Positions 28,435 to 37,854 of a stretch of 64,000 bases of DNA are shown piece by piece. Position numbers and translations under genes: made by a program. Within the stretch, counting starts at the first letter, position 1. Every line of letters starts with the position of its first letter. The notes under the pieces are model-generated. The model was not told the DNA's origin. It saw nothing but the letters and a program-made list of their open reading frames with translations, and searched no databases. Source of the DNA: Palsa-504 sp963789225 (lineage in GTDB: Bacteria > Actinomycetota > Actinomycetes > Streptosporangiales > Streptosporangiaceae); assembly GCA_963789225.1 (NCBI GenBank), contig CAWBKD010000046.1:1178001-1242000 (forward strand). Direction: 5' to 3'.

Positions 28435-29448
28435 GTGGCGGACCTCGCGGCGACCAGGTTCGCGATGTCTCCGCTGTTCGAGACGCTCAGGGCGGTCCCG
28501 TTGCTGGCCCGCCCCGGCCAGTCCCCGCTGAACCTGCCCTGGGTGCGCTGGGCCCGGGCGGAGTTGGAGCGCCGCCCGCTGCGGCTGCCCCTGGTGTGGC
28601 CGCTGATCGTGAACGAGGGGCCGTTCGTGCCGGAATTCCTGTTCCCGGCGCCGGTCGGCAAGTCCCCCGCTCTTGCGGAAGAGCTAGCCCGCGTGTGCGC
28701 GACGCCGGCGGAGGCCGTGCGCGCGAGCTTGCGGCGCGTGTTCGGCGATGACGGGTGGCCGGAGGCCGCGACGGATCTGTTCGAGCGGCCGCAGGAGACC
28801 CTGGCCGAGGTAGCAGACGAGGTGGCCGAGTGCCATGACCGCCTGATCGCCCCGCACTGGGAGCGGCTGCGTTCGGTGCTCGACGCCGACGTCGCGTACC
28901 GGGGCGGGATGCTCGCGGCCGGCGGCGCCCGGTCGCTGTTCTCCGACCTCCATCCCGACGTGCGCTGGTCCGCGGGCCAGCTGTTCCTTTCCGATTCGGA
29001 GATCTGGGAGTCGGACCGGGCCCAGGTCACACTGGGGCCAGACGGCCTGGTGCTGATGCCGAGCGTGTTCATCTGGCCGGACTGGGGGGTGAGCAGGGCC
29101 ACTAGCACCCAGAGCACGCTGCTGTACCCGGCGCGGGGGGCCGCCACGGTGTGGCAAGCCGCCGGGGATTCGGGTTCGGATTCGGGTTCGGCTGCCCTCG
29201 GGGCGGTCGAGGCGTTGCTCGGCGCGCCGCGGGCCAGGCTGCTCGGCGCGCTGCGGTCACCGGCCACGACCAGCGCGCTGGCCCGCCGCTTCGGGGTCAC
29301 CCCTTCGGCGGTTTCGCAGCACCTTGCGGTGCTGCACCGCGGCGGGCTGATCGACCGGCAGCGCAGCGGGCGGACGGTGCTATACCAGGCTTCTGAGCTG
29401 GGGGTCAGCCTGCTCGATCAGGCCCTGCTCCGGGCGGACGGCTCGTGA
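28435..29448 (+). CDS. ArsR-like winged-helix regulator with N-terminal DUF5937-like domain
   Basis: A 337-residue regulator. The first about 240 residues (RFAMSPLFETLRAVPLLARP, RGGMLAAGGARSLFSDLHPD, GLVLMPSVFIWPDW) form the conserved N-terminal region of these long ArsR-type proteins. A winged helix follows (TSALARRFGVTPSAVSQHLA). The start at GTG 28435 is uncertain, because the in-frame LVTLNLDVADLA upstream also looks native. A Ser-Gly-Asp linker is repeated. It is divergent from the MFS gene and overlaps the dehydrogenase gene by 4 bp. A related regulator lies at 50082. Confidence 0.85.
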   Translation: MADLAATRFAMSPLFETLRAVPLLARPGQSPLNLPWVRWARAELERRPLRLPLVWPLIVNEGPFVPEFLFPAPVGKSPALAEELARVCATPAEAVRASLRRVFGDDGWPEAATDLFERPQETLAEVADEVAECHDRLIAPHWERLRSVLDADVAYRGGMLAAGGARSLFSDLHPDVRWSAGQLFLSDSEIWESDRAQVTLGPDGLVLMPSVFIWPDWGVSRATSTQSTLLYPARGAATVWQAAGDSGSDSGSAALGAVEALLGAPRARLLGALRSPATTSALARRFGVTPSAVSQHLAVLHRGGLIDRQRSGRTVLYQASELGVSLLDQALLRADGS

Positions 29449-30541
29449 GGGCGGTCACGTACTCCGGGTACGGGGTCATGCCGGCGGTCGCGGAGGTGGC
29501 TGATCCGGTCTGTCCCGCGGACGGGGTGGTCATCGCGGTGGGCGCGAGCGGGGTGTGCCGGTCGGACTGGCACGCCTGGCGGGGGCACGATCCGGTGGCG
29601 CTGCCGCACATCGGGGGGCACGAGTTCGCCGGGGTGGTCGCGGCCGCCGGGCCCGAGGTGACCCGGTGGCGGGCCGGGGACCGGGTGACGGTGCCGTTCG
29701 TATGCGGGTGCGGGCGGTGTGAATTCTGCCTGGCCGGCGAGGCGCAGGTGTGCCCGCGGCAGACCCAGCCGGGGTTCACCGGGCCCGGATCGTTCGCGGA
29801 GCTGGTGGCGGTACACGCGGCCGACGCGAACCTGGTAGCGCTGCCGGCGTTGGTGGACTTCGTGACGGCGGCGTGCCTCGGCTGCCGGTTCGCCACGGCG
29901 TTCCGCGCTTTGACGGCCCATGGGCGGCTGCTTGGCGGCGAATGGCTGGCCGTGCACGGCTGTGGCGGGCTCGGGCTGTCGGCGGTGCTCATCGGGGCGG
30001 CGCTTGGGGCCCGGGTCGTGGCGGTGGACGTGGCCCCGGCGGCGCTGGATCGGGCGCGCGAGCTCGGGGCCGAGGTGGTGGTGGAGGCGTCCGAGGCTTT
30101 GGATCCTGCCGCGGCGGATCCCGTGGCGGTGATCGGCGAGGTCACCGGGGGCGGGGCGCACGTGTCGATCGACGCGCTCGGCTCGCCGGGTACGGCGGCC
30201 AACTCGGTCCGGTCGCTGCGCCGACGCGGGCGGCACGTCCAGGCCTGCTGCTTTCCGGGCCGACGCCGATGCCGATGGACGTGGTCATCGCGCGGGAGCT
30301 GGAGATCTACGGCTCGCACGGGATGGCCGCCCGCGACTACCCGCCCATGATGGCGATGGTCGCGAACGGCACGCTGCGCCCCGGGCTGCTGATTGGCGCC
30401 CTGATCGGACTAGAGGAAGTCGGCCGGGCGCTGGCCGCGATGGACGAGCTCAGCGCTACGGCCGGGATGACGGTGGTCGGGAGGATGACTACTCAGCGAA
30501 GGGGTCGAGAACCTGGACTCCGGCCAACTCAAAGTCCTTGA
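29445..30541 (+). pseudogene. Zinc-dependent alcohol dehydrogenase with single-base frameshift
   Basis: Frame 1 gives catalytic zinc ligands in GVCRSDWHAWRGHD and GGHEFAGVV, the structural-zinc lobe CGCGRCEFC, and the Rossmann loop GCGGLGLSAVLIGAAL. Near 30242 one base is missing. The other frame continues with SGPTPMPMDVVIARELEIYG, SHGMAARDYPPMMAMVA and LIGLEEVGRALAAMDELS, the usual end of this family. Without the indel the enzyme would be about 345 residues. The end overlaps the convergent VapC gene. A sequencing error is as likely as a real mutation. Confidence 0.85.
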
Positions 30542-30902
30542 CATTGCGGGTGACCACAGTCAAGCCATGCACTCGCGCCGTTGCTGCAATGAGTGCGTCG
30601 ATCACCGGGAGGGGCTGCGCGTACTGCTGGCGACCCCAGGCAGTGGCGATCGGGAGGGTGACCGGGAGAACCCGGTCTTCGAACCCGGCCTGGACGTCCC
30701 CGAGCCAGCGTTCGAGGGCGAAAGCCTGGTCCCGGTCCCCGCGGCCGCGAACTCTCACGATTCCCTGCTCGATCTCGCCCAGAGTCAGCACCGACACGTG
30801 CAGGCGGTCTGGCGGCGTGGCCGCGATCCACTCGGCTACACGCGCCGTTGGCTGGCGTTTGCGCGTCTCAGACAGCACGTTAGTGTCAAGAAGGTAGGTC
30901 AC
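30489..30902 (-). CDS. vapC: VapC-type PIN-domain toxin
   Basis: A 137-residue PIN ribonuclease. Acidic metal ligands appear in YLLDTNVLSE (Asp), SVLTLGEIEQG (Glu), LPVIDALIAATA (Asp) and TRNVKDFE (last Asp). Such toxins cut RNA and stall growth when not bound by antitoxin. The start overlaps the antitoxin stop by 4 bp, the usual antitoxin-first order. All active-site residues are present, so the toxin looks functional. Confidence 0.93.
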   Translation of the reverse strand: MTYLLDTNVLSETRKRQPTARVAEWIAATPPDRLHVSVLTLGEIEQGIVRVRGRGDRDQAFALERWLGDVQAGFEDRVLPVTLPIATAWGRQQYAQPLPVIDALIAATARVHGLTVVTRNVKDFELAGVQVLDPFAE

Positions 30903-31195
30903 GTGCCTACCTCGAGATCGACCGCACGCCCGAGATCGGCCTTGCGCTCGGCCTCGACCTCTGCGAAGACATCAGCCATGCCGTCATCGAGCTTCGGACC
31001 GCCAAGCAGAATGCCCGCAAGATCCACCGCAGGCCGAGTTAGCCTGCGGTACTCACTGATATCCACGACCACCGCGACATCTTCACCGTGCCTGGTGATG
31101 ACCTGCGGCCCCTTGCTCGTAACCGCGCGGATCATCTCGCTGAAGCGCTGCTTGGCATCTTGGATTTGCCAGTGATCCGGAGTGGGTGACGACAT
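30899..31195 (-). CDS. Phd/YefM-family antitoxin
   Basis: A 98-residue antitoxin beginning at ATG 31195 (SSPTPDHWQIQDAKQRFSEM). The DNA-binding N-terminal region continues TSKGPQVITRHGEDVAVVVD, characteristic of Phd/YefM. The acidic, helical C-terminus (about residues 60-98) should wrap the PIN toxin. A GTG two codons upstream is an alternative start. A palindromic operator lies 17-38 bp upstream. Confidence 0.92.
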   Translation of the reverse strand: MSSPTPDHWQIQDAKQRFSEMIRAVTSKGPQVITRHGEDVAVVVDISEYRRLTRPAVDLAGILLGGPKLDDGMADVFAEVEAERKADLGRAVDLEVGT

Positions 31196-31211
31196 GACCA
31201 CATTCTCAATC

Positions 31212-31233
31212 CTGTCTAGTCCTGTCTAGACAG
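31212..31233. promoter_or_regulatory. Toxin-antitoxin operator
   Basis: A perfect 12-bp palindrome CTGTCTAGACAG (31222-31233) is preceded by an extra half-site CTGTCTAG at 31212-31219. It lies just upstream of the antitoxin start. Phd-type antitoxins autoregulate through such repeated palindromes (family knowledge). Confidence 0.65.
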
Positions 31234-31287
31234 ACTACAGCCAACTAGCGCCCGACGTCGTTGCCGTACGGCCAGGCTGCGAACTAC

Positions 31288-33210
31288 TTAGCCCAAATGG
31301 GCGGCTAGCCAGTCGGCCATCGCGGACCTGGACTCGAAGGCGTGGTTGGTCAGGCCGTGGCTGCCGTCGGGGTCCAGCATCAGCTCGGCGCCCGGGGCCT
31401 CGCGGGCCAGGCGTTCGGCGTGGTAGGGCGGGATGAGGCGGTCCCGGCCGCCGTGCGCGACCAGCAGCGGGAGGGTGATCTGGGCGGCGGCGTGCTCGAG
31501 GGTCAGCGCGGCGGCCCGCTCGCGCGCCTCGGCCTCGGTGGCGGCGCCGGAGCGGTGCCGGAAGGTGGCGCGGGTCTGCGGCGGCAGCTCGTCCCAGTCC
31601 AGGTCGAAGCGGTACGGGCCGGCCAGCGCCACGGCGGCCCGCAGCCGCGGCTCGAACGCCGCGGACCTGGCCGCGTAGTAACCGCCGAGGCTCACCCCGA
31701 ACCCGCCGATCCGGCCGGGGTCGATTTCGTCGCGGCCTTGCAGGTAGTCCACCACCGCCGCGGTCACGCGCTCGTAGGCGGGCTCGATGGGCAGCTCGTA
31801 TTCGGCTTCGCCCTGGCCGGGTCCGTCGATCGCGATCACCGCGAGGCCGCGGTTCAACAGGTATTCGGCGGTCGCCTGCAGCTCTTCCTTGACCGAGTCG
31901 AGGCCGGGCATCATGATCACGACCGAGGGCCGACCATCGACGGAGGGAACGCGCAGGTACGCGGCCAGCGTCGTGTCCCGGTAGGGGATCCGGACGGGCT
32001 CGGCGGGCGGGTTCAGCGTCCCGGCGCCCTGGCGGAAATCGGCCACGGTGCGCTCGTGGGCCGCTCGCTGCTCGGCCGGGTGGTCGACGAAGACGAACTT
32101 GCCCCAGTGCCAGGCCAGGGCGGCCCGGCGCCAGGCCTCCCCCGCGGTCACCGTCTGACCTTTGGCTTCGGCGGTCTCGGCCAGCCGCTCATAACGCTGG
32201 GCGGTGCGGCCCCACTCCCGGCACCAGTCGTCCCAGCGCTCGATGCGCGCCATGGTCGCATGGAAGTCCGAATAGCTGGTGCCGTTCGCGACGAAGCGCG
32301 CCGCCCAGTGCGCGTTGGCCGCCTTGATCCGCTCGTCGGAGACATCCTGGACGGGGGTGTACAGGCCGGGGCGGCGGTCGGCGAACAGGTCGTTGTCGCC
32401 GGGCAGGGCCTTGTCCCTGGCGCGGGACAGGTCGCAGGCGGCAGTCAGGACCTGGGGGTGGTCGGCCAGGACGGGGCCATTCAGTAGATAGCCGTCGGGG
32501 CCCGCGATCAGCGAGCCGCTGATCCAGGAGACGCCGCGCTCGTCCTGGCAGCGGTCGGCCACCGCGACGAAGACCCCGTTGGTGGCGGCCGCGGCCTGCG
32601 CTTTGACCACCTCGGCGGGGCGCTCGCCGGGCGAGCCAGCGTTCGGCCAGTTCACCGGGGCGGCGATGACGTCTGCGCCGGCCAGCGCGGGCAGCCGGAC
32701 CCACTCGGGGAACTCGAGGTCGTAGCAGATCATGACGCCCACCCGGCCGAACTTCGTTTCGACCACCGGAGGCTGGTCGTCGCCGGGGGTGAAGACCAGC
32801 TTCTCCTTATCCCACAGGTGGGCCTTGCGGTAGACCACGCGGGTGCCCGACGCGTCCACCACCGCCGCGCTGTTGTGCAGGCGGCCGCCTGCGCCACGCT
32901 CGCAGAAGCCGCCGACGATCACCAGGTCGTGCTCGGCGGCCAGGTCGCGCCACTGGCGCAGCGTGGCGTTGTCGTCGGCCGGGGAGGCGAGGCTCTCCGC
33001 TTCGGCGAAGGCCTTCTCGGCGTCGTCGCCGAAGACATAGCCGGAGTCGCACAGCTCGGGCAGCACCACCAGGCGCGCACCGGCGGCGGCCGCCCCGGCA
33101 ACCGCGGTCGACGCCGCTTGCCGGTTGGCGTCGGGCTCGCCGATGGTAATGGCCAGCTGGGCGACCGCGATGACGACCGGGTCCTTCGGGTCCTGCGGGG
33201 TGTCCACCAT
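31288..33210 (-). CDS. Nitrilase-superfamily amidase fused to an alpha/beta hydrolase
   Basis: A 640-residue two-enzyme protein. Residues about 10-280 are a carbon-nitrogen hydrolase with the Glu-Lys-Cys triad in LVVLPELCDSGY, VYRKAHLWDKEK and GVMICYDLEFPEWVR. Residues about 310-640 are an alpha/beta hydrolase of the 2,6-dihydroxypseudooxynicotine hydrolase/DLH-like group, with nucleophile Ser in GGFGVSLGGYYAA, Asp in GGRDRLIPP and His in DGSHGLTNH. No frameshift joins them; the linker is helical. Sequential cleavage of one amide or C-C bonded compound is a reasonable inference. It is divergent from the FAD enzyme gene at 33319. Confidence 0.9.
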   Translation of the reverse strand: MVDTPQDPKDPVVIAVAQLAITIGEPDANRQAASTAVAGAAAAGARLVVLPELCDSGYVFGDDAEKAFAEAESLASPADDNATLRQWRDLAAEHDLVIVGGFCERGAGGRLHNSAAVVDASGTRVVYRKAHLWDKEKLVFTPGDDQPPVVETKFGRVGVMICYDLEFPEWVRLPALAGADVIAAPVNWPNAGSPGERPAEVVKAQAAAATNGVFVAVADRCQDERGVSWISGSLIAGPDGYLLNGPVLADHPQVLTAACDLSRARDKALPGDNDLFADRRPGLYTPVQDVSDERIKAANAHWAARFVANGTSYSDFHATMARIERWDDWCREWGRTAQRYERLAETAEAKGQTVTAGEAWRRAALAWHWGKFVFVDHPAEQRAAHERTVADFRQGAGTLNPPAEPVRIPYRDTTLAAYLRVPSVDGRPSVVIMMPGLDSVKEELQATAEYLLNRGLAVIAIDGPGQGEAEYELPIEPAYERVTAAVVDYLQGRDEIDPGRIGGFGVSLGGYYAARSAAFEPRLRAAVALAGPYRFDLDWDELPPQTRATFRHRSGAATEAEARERAAALTLEHAAAQITLPLLVAHGGRDRLIPPYHAERLAREAPGAELMLDPDGSHGLTNHAFESRSAMADWLAAHLG

Positions 33211-33318
33211 GCGCTCCGTTCGCCGTCCTTCCAGGCCATGTAAACACCTGCGCCGGTGGGCCTACTCGCCGGGATCCCGTACCGTCGACGGAGAGGATCT
33301 TCGGAAGGAAGGCTGGCG

Positions 33319-34944
33319 GTGACGCAACACTCGGATGTCGTGGTGGTGGGTGGCGGGCACAACGGGCTGGTCGCGGCGGCCTACCTGGCCCGCGCGGGGC
33401 TGACCACAGTGGTGTGCGAGCGGCGCGACGTGGTGGGCGGCGCGGCCGTCAGCGAGCACCCGTTCGGGCCGGACTACACGGTGACTTCGCTGTCCTACGT
33501 GGTCTCGCTGATGCCGCCGGACCTGGTGCGCGACCTTCGGCTCGACCAGCAGGGGTACCACGTGTACCCGCAGGGACCCTACTTCGCGCCGCGGGCGGAC
33601 GGGCGGTACCTGCGGCTGCCCGACGACCCGGGGCAGCGGCACGCCGAGATCGCCAAGTTCTCCGAGCGCGACGCTGACGCGTACCCCCGGTACGACCGGC
33701 ACCTGGCCGAGCTCGGGCAGGTGCTCGGGCCGCTCCTGCACCAGATCCCGCCGCGCCTCGGGTCACGCCGGCCGCTGGAACTGGTGCGGCAGGCGCGGCT
33801 GCTGCTCCAGTTGCGGGGCGTCCGCGAACGCAGCGCGGTCGACGTGGTCCGGCTGCTCACGGGCAGCATCGCGGACCTGCTGGACGGGTACTTCGAGAGC
33901 GACGCGCTGCTGGGCCTGCTGTCCGTATCCGGGGTGATCGGCACGTGGGCCGGCCCGCGGTCGGCGGGGACCGCGTACGTGATGCTGCACCACCACATCG
34001 GCGAGACCGCCTGGGGGTTCCCGCGCGGCGGCATGGGCGCGGTCAGCGGCGCGCTGGCCGGGGCGGCCCGGACGTTCGGGGCCCAGATCAGGACCGGAGC
34101 GGAGGTCGCGCGCATCCGCACCAAAGACGGCCGGGTCACCGGGGTGGACCTGGCCAGCGGGGAATCGATCGACGCGCCGGTGGTCGTCACGACCGCGCAC
34201 CCCCAGATCTCGTTCCTGCGCCTGCTGGACCCGGCGGAGCTGCCCGCCGGGTTCGTCGACGACATCCGCGGCTGGCGCACCCGCAGCGGGACGGTGAAGA
34301 TCAACCTGGCGCTGGACCGGCTGCCGGTGTTTTCCGCGTACCCGGATCCCGACCCTTCGGTCTACGGCGGCACGATCGTCCTCGCCGAGTCGCTCGACGA
34401 CATCGAGAACGCGTTCCAGCAGGCCGTCGCGGGCAAGCCGGCCGAGCTGCCGTTCGCCGACATCTGCATCCCGAGCGTGTTCGACGATTCGCTGGCGCCC
34501 GCCGGGCAGCACATCATGTCGATGTTCACCCAGTGGGTGCCGCACACCTACGCCGACTCCCCCGAAGAGGCCGAGCTGAAGGCGTACGCCGACCGGGTGC
34601 TCGCCCGGGTGGAGGCGGTCGCGCCCGGGTTCACCAGCTCGGTGCTGCACCGGCAGGTGATCGGGCCGCACGAGATGCAGGAGGAGTACGGGCTGGTCGG
34701 CGGGAACATCTTCCACGGCGAGCTGTCGCTGGGGCAGATGTTCCACGCCAGGCCCGCCGCGGGCTACGCCGACCTGCGCACCCCGGTCCGCGGCCTGTAC
34801 CAGGCCGGGTCCGCCACGCACGGGGGCGGCGGGGTGACCGGCATCCCCGGGCGCAACGTGGTCAGGCAGGTCCTCGCCGACCGCCGGACCGAACGCTGGC
34901 GCCGGACCGGACGATCAGCGAAGGCGGCCGTCACCCGTGGTTGA
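33319..34944 (+). CDS. Phytoene-desaturase/PYROXD2-like FAD oxidoreductase
   Basis: A 541-residue flavoprotein. The dinucleotide fold is VVVVGGGHNGLVAAAYLARA followed by VCERRDVVGGAA. The C-terminal FAD loop GLYQAGSATHGGGGVTGIPG is typical of the carotenoid desaturase-like group. The GTG at 33319 is chosen because it has a GGAAGGAAG ribosome site and leads straight into the FAD motif. No carotenoid genes are near, so the substrate is open. Its last 14 bp overlap the convergent gene at 34931. Confidence 0.88.
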   Translation: MTQHSDVVVVGGGHNGLVAAAYLARAGLTTVVCERRDVVGGAAVSEHPFGPDYTVTSLSYVVSLMPPDLVRDLRLDQQGYHVYPQGPYFAPRADGRYLRLPDDPGQRHAEIAKFSERDADAYPRYDRHLAELGQVLGPLLHQIPPRLGSRRPLELVRQARLLLQLRGVRERSAVDVVRLLTGSIADLLDGYFESDALLGLLSVSGVIGTWAGPRSAGTAYVMLHHHIGETAWGFPRGGMGAVSGALAGAARTFGAQIRTGAEVARIRTKDGRVTGVDLASGESIDAPVVVTTAHPQISFLRLLDPAELPAGFVDDIRGWRTRSGTVKINLALDRLPVFSAYPDPDPSVYGGTIVLAESLDDIENAFQQAVAGKPAELPFADICIPSVFDDSLAPAGQHIMSMFTQWVPHTYADSPEEAELKAYADRVLARVEAVAPGFTSSVLHRQVIGPHEMQEEYGLVGGNIFHGELSLGQMFHARPAAGYADLRTPVRGLYQAGSATHGGGGVTGIPGRNVVRQVLADRRTERWRRTGRSAKAAVTRG

Positions 34945-35986
34945 TCTCGATCTCGATCGTCGCGTACGCGGCGCTGGTCCCGAGGGTCGTCGCGATCGCG
35001 GTCGAGGACGCGGAGGAGCTGAACCATGAACCGTGCACCGTGGATCCGGAGGCATCGAGGGCCGCATACCCACTCGGCGTGCTCATGGTGGTCTTGGTAG
35101 CTAGCCCGACGAAGAATATCTCGCCATCGCTGGAGCTGGCGCCGGTGAGGGTGCTCCCGGTGGCGGCGCTGCCGGAGCCGACGCTGACCGCAGATTGCGT
35201 GACGGGACTGCCGGACTTATCGCCGGACAGTTGCACCACGTCGATCGTGGTGGCCACGTTGTTCCCGGCGGTGAACGCGACCGTGACGGTTCCGCCAGCG
35301 GTCCCGCTTCCGGTGGCGCGGTAGGCCCACAGTTCGTATTTCGCAGGGCTGCTGAACGCCTCGGAGTTGACCAGGGCGGGAGTGCCGCTGATCGCGGTTC
35401 CGGATACCGAGCTGACGCCGAGAGTGGTGCTCGATCCCTGGCGGTAGATGAGGATCAGCAGGTCGGCGCCGCTGGTGGTCGTCACGGACGTAACCGAGGA
35501 GGAGCTGCTTCCTGAGACGCTGTCTGTGGCGTCGGCGAGGAGCGTCGCGCTCACCACGGCGTACGTGGTCGCGCTCGCCGTGACCGATGAGCTCCGCCAG
35601 CTGTTGTAGGCGGTGGTCAGGGTCCAGGTGTAGGCGGTCTTGGCTGACAGGCCGGTGGCGGTGCAGGTGGTCGTGGCCGCCGACGGGGTGGCCGAGCAGC
35701 CGGCCAGCGTGCCCGGGGACTGGGACAGCGTATAACCGGTCAGCGTCGCGGGGGCCGTCCAGGACAGGGTGGCGGTCGTGGTTGACGCGGCGGTCGCGGT
35801 GAAGCCGGTCGGGGCCGCGATCGTGGCCGCGGTCACCGCCGCGGTCGGCGCCGTGGGGGTGGCGGAGAACAGGGCGAGGGCCTCACCGGGCACCGACAGC
35901 GCGATCGCCAGGCCGAGGATCAGGCTGACCGGGACAACCCAGCGGCGCAGCCGGGCGGCGGCGGGCGGACAACGGGCGGGTCTCAC
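34931..35986 (-). CDS. Secreted fibronectin III protein, SipW-type cargo
   Basis: A 351-residue exported protein. The basic N-terminus and hydrophobic core (WVVPVSLILGLAIALSVPGE) end in ALFSATPTAP, resembling SipW-type signals. One fibronectin III domain follows (APTGFTATAASTTTATLSWT), then a Ser/Thr/Gly-rich beta domain to the end (IEIEINHG). It starts at GTG 35986, one base after the TAA of the upstream cargo gene, so the two are coupled. A role as surface or fibre subunit is inferred from the locus. Confidence 0.75.
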   Translation of the reverse strand: MRPARCPPAAARLRRWVVPVSLILGLAIALSVPGEALALFSATPTAPTAAVTAATIAAPTGFTATAASTTTATLSWTAPATLTGYTLSQSPGTLAGCSATPSAATTTCTATGLSAKTAYTWTLTTAYNSWRSSSVTASATTYAVVSATLLADATDSVSGSSSSSVTSVTTTSGADLLILIYRQGSSTTLGVSSVSGTAISGTPALVNSEAFSSPAKYELWAYRATGSGTAGGTVTVAFTAGNNVATTIDVVQLSGDKSGSPVTQSAVSVGSGSAATGSTLTGASSSDGEIFFVGLATKTTMSTPSGYAALDASGSTVHGSWFSSSASSTAIATTLGTSAAYATIEIEINHG

Positions 35987-35987
35987 G

Positions 35988-36674
35988 TTAGCTCCAACTG
36001 AACGATCCGCTTGGCGTGCACGGCGAGCCCGCGGTCGTGGTCGCGCAGGACAGGGTGTTGTTGCCTGACTGGACTGCGTGCGTGGTCAGCAACACCTGGG
36101 CGGCTCCGCCCTGGTATCCGGTGGTTGACGTGGTCGGCAGCTTCACCGAGACGCTGAACGCGACGGTGGCGCTGGTGAGCGCGCTGGTGCTGATCAACTC
36201 GTTGTCGAGCTCGTAGCAAGACGACCCGGACGGCGCGCCGCCGGGGCAGGTCGTGGCGGCCGACGGCACGCTATAGGTGACCGAGGGGCTGGAGGACGTG
36301 ATGGTGAGCTGCAGGTCATGGCTGGAGTCGGACGGGTTGAACAGCTTGGTGCCACCGGTGCCCGCCTGGGTCTCGACCAGGACGTTGACGGCCAGGTACG
36401 CGGACGCCGGTCCCGCGTAGGTAGTGGTGAAGGTGCAGGTCACCGCCGTGGCGTTGGGGAGCAGGTTGCTCACAGGGCAGTTGGTGACAGAGCTGTTGGA
36501 AAGCGTCACCGTAGTTGCGGTAAAGGAGTTGCCCGAGCTGGCCAGCGAGTTGCTAAGGCTTCCGAAGGCCACGCCGCTCGCGGTAAGCGTTAGCGCCACA
36601 GCGGACCCGGCCAGACCTATCCCGACCACCGGCCAGCGTCGCTTCAGCAGTACCGCGCCGTGGCGCGTACGCAC
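35988..36674 (-). CDS. SipW-dependent secreted protein, cargo 2
   Basis: A 228-residue protein starting at GTG 36674 after a strong GGAGGTGA site. The signal region (RRWPVVGIGLAGSAVALTLT) leads to ASGVAFGSLSNSLASSGNSF, the pattern of SipW-dependent signal peptides. The mature part is Ser/Thr-rich with a few Cys and ends HAVQSGNNTLSC...SGSFSWS. The same ending occurs in cargo 3, so they are paralogues. TasA/camelysin-like fibre proteins use this route in Bacillus (family knowledge). Confidence 0.8.
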   Translation of the reverse strand: MRTRHGAVLLKRRWPVVGIGLAGSAVALTLTASGVAFGSLSNSLASSGNSFTATTVTLSNSSVTNCPVSNLLPNATAVTCTFTTTYAGPASAYLAVNVLVETQAGTGGTKLFNPSDSSHDLQLTITSSSPSVTYSVPSAATTCPGGAPSGSSCYELDNELISTSALTSATVAFSVSVKLPTTSTTGYQGGAAQVLLTTHAVQSGNNTLSCATTTAGSPCTPSGSFSWS

Positions 36675-36781
36675 CTTGTCACCTCCGGGCGATGCATTCC
36701 GGCCGGCCCAGGCGGGCCCCGGCGTGGACCGCCGGGAGGGGAGCGGCGTAGCAGCCGCTCCCCTCCCGGACGCCTGCAGGC

Positions 36782-37482
36782 TCAGCTCCAGGCGAATCCG
36801 GAGGCGGCGTTGCACTGCTGGCCGACCGCGCACGCGCCCGGCAGCGCGTTGTTGCCGGACTGCACGGCGTGGAACGTCAGCGTCACCGAGGCGCTGCCGC
36901 CCTGGTAGGTGTTCCCGCTCGCGATGGGGAGGGCGTAGTCGAGCGTGAAGCTTTCTGCGGTATTGGTGGTCGCCGCGGTGGTGTTTATGAGCAGGTTCGG
37001 CGTGGTGCTTCTGGCTGGCAGGGACGTTGAGGTGCCGCCCTGCGCCACGTAAGTGGTGCCGGCCGTGGGCGCGGTGCTGGTCAGGAAGGTGGTGGACCCG
37101 GCCTTCAGGTAGAGCTGGAGGCCGGTGGCGGTGCCGTCATAGAGCGGCGTCGAGCCGTTACTGACCGTCACGTCGACCGCGAGCCAGGCGTTAGCGCTGC
37201 CGGTGTACTTCACGTTGTAGGTGCACGTGGTGTCGGCCTTGCTGCCGATCGGGGCGCCAGCTGAGGAATCGCCCGGCACCATGTTCGTGATCGTGCAGGT
37301 GACGGACGTAGGAGTGCCTGGCTCCTGACGGTGACGGTCCCGGCGGTGAAGCTATTGGCGCTGCTGGTCCCGCTGCCACTGAACAGGCCGAACGATACGC
37401 CGCCGATCAGGGCCGCCACTGCCCCTAGCGTCACTACTACGCCCCCGGCGAGCGCCAGCCGTATTTTGACCGACCTTGTCAT
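36782..37482 (-). CDS. SipW-dependent secreted protein, cargo 3, frameshifted
   Basis: The ATG at 37482 begins MTRSVKIRLALAGGVVVTLG and the SipW-type motif GLFSGSGTSSANSFTAGTVT. Near 37318 the frame breaks by one base. The other frame continues TPTSVTCTITNMVPGDSSAG and ends HAVQSGNNALPGACAVG...SGFAWS at 36782. Repaired, it would be about 233 residues and paralogous to cargo 2. One missing base, natural or from sequencing, explains it. Confidence 0.75.
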
Positions 37483-37554
37483 TCCATTCCCCCGTAAACC
37501 TATTTTTGCCGATTTCAGAATTACTTTTTCCGGCCCAGCAATTCTACGAATTTC

Positions 37555-37660
37555 TCAGGCGTTCTGGTAGTCCTGGCGCTTCCGGTCATTGGCGACGCGG
37601 AACAGAGAACCGGCCAGGAACCAGAGCACTGTCGAAGCGATAAGCATGCCGAGCGCTTTC
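37555..37660 (-). pseudogene. 3' remnant of a second sipW-type signal peptidase gene
   Basis: The minus strand reads RKALGMLIASTVLWFLAGSL then FRVANDRKRQDYQNA and a stop at 37555. It closely matches the last 35 residues of the intact peptidase (38906-39538). The rest of the gene is deleted, and the fragment abuts the 119-bp repeat. Confidence 0.88.
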
Positions 37661-37773
37661 CTGGGACCGATACTTCGCCCGCCAAGTGGCGAACCCGTTC
37701 CGCAAACGGTTGCAGGACGGGAGCACGCACCAGGTAAAGACCTATCAAACTATCTGGAATAAGCGCTCTTCCG
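37655..37773. repeat. 119-bp repeat, copy 1
   Basis: About 95% identical to 39575-39693, exactly 1,920 bp away, same orientation. Its plus strand encodes an open LSWDRYFARQVANPFRKRLQ segment in both copies. No terminal inverted repeats are visible, so it is not an obvious mobile element. From here to 37854 I see no gene. Confidence 0.9.
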
Positions 37774-37854
37774 CCCAGATGGAATCACGAAAATGACCAT
37801 TCGGCCCGGGATACAAAGGGCGCCGCTGCCCACCAACAGCGGCGCCTGTGGCAG

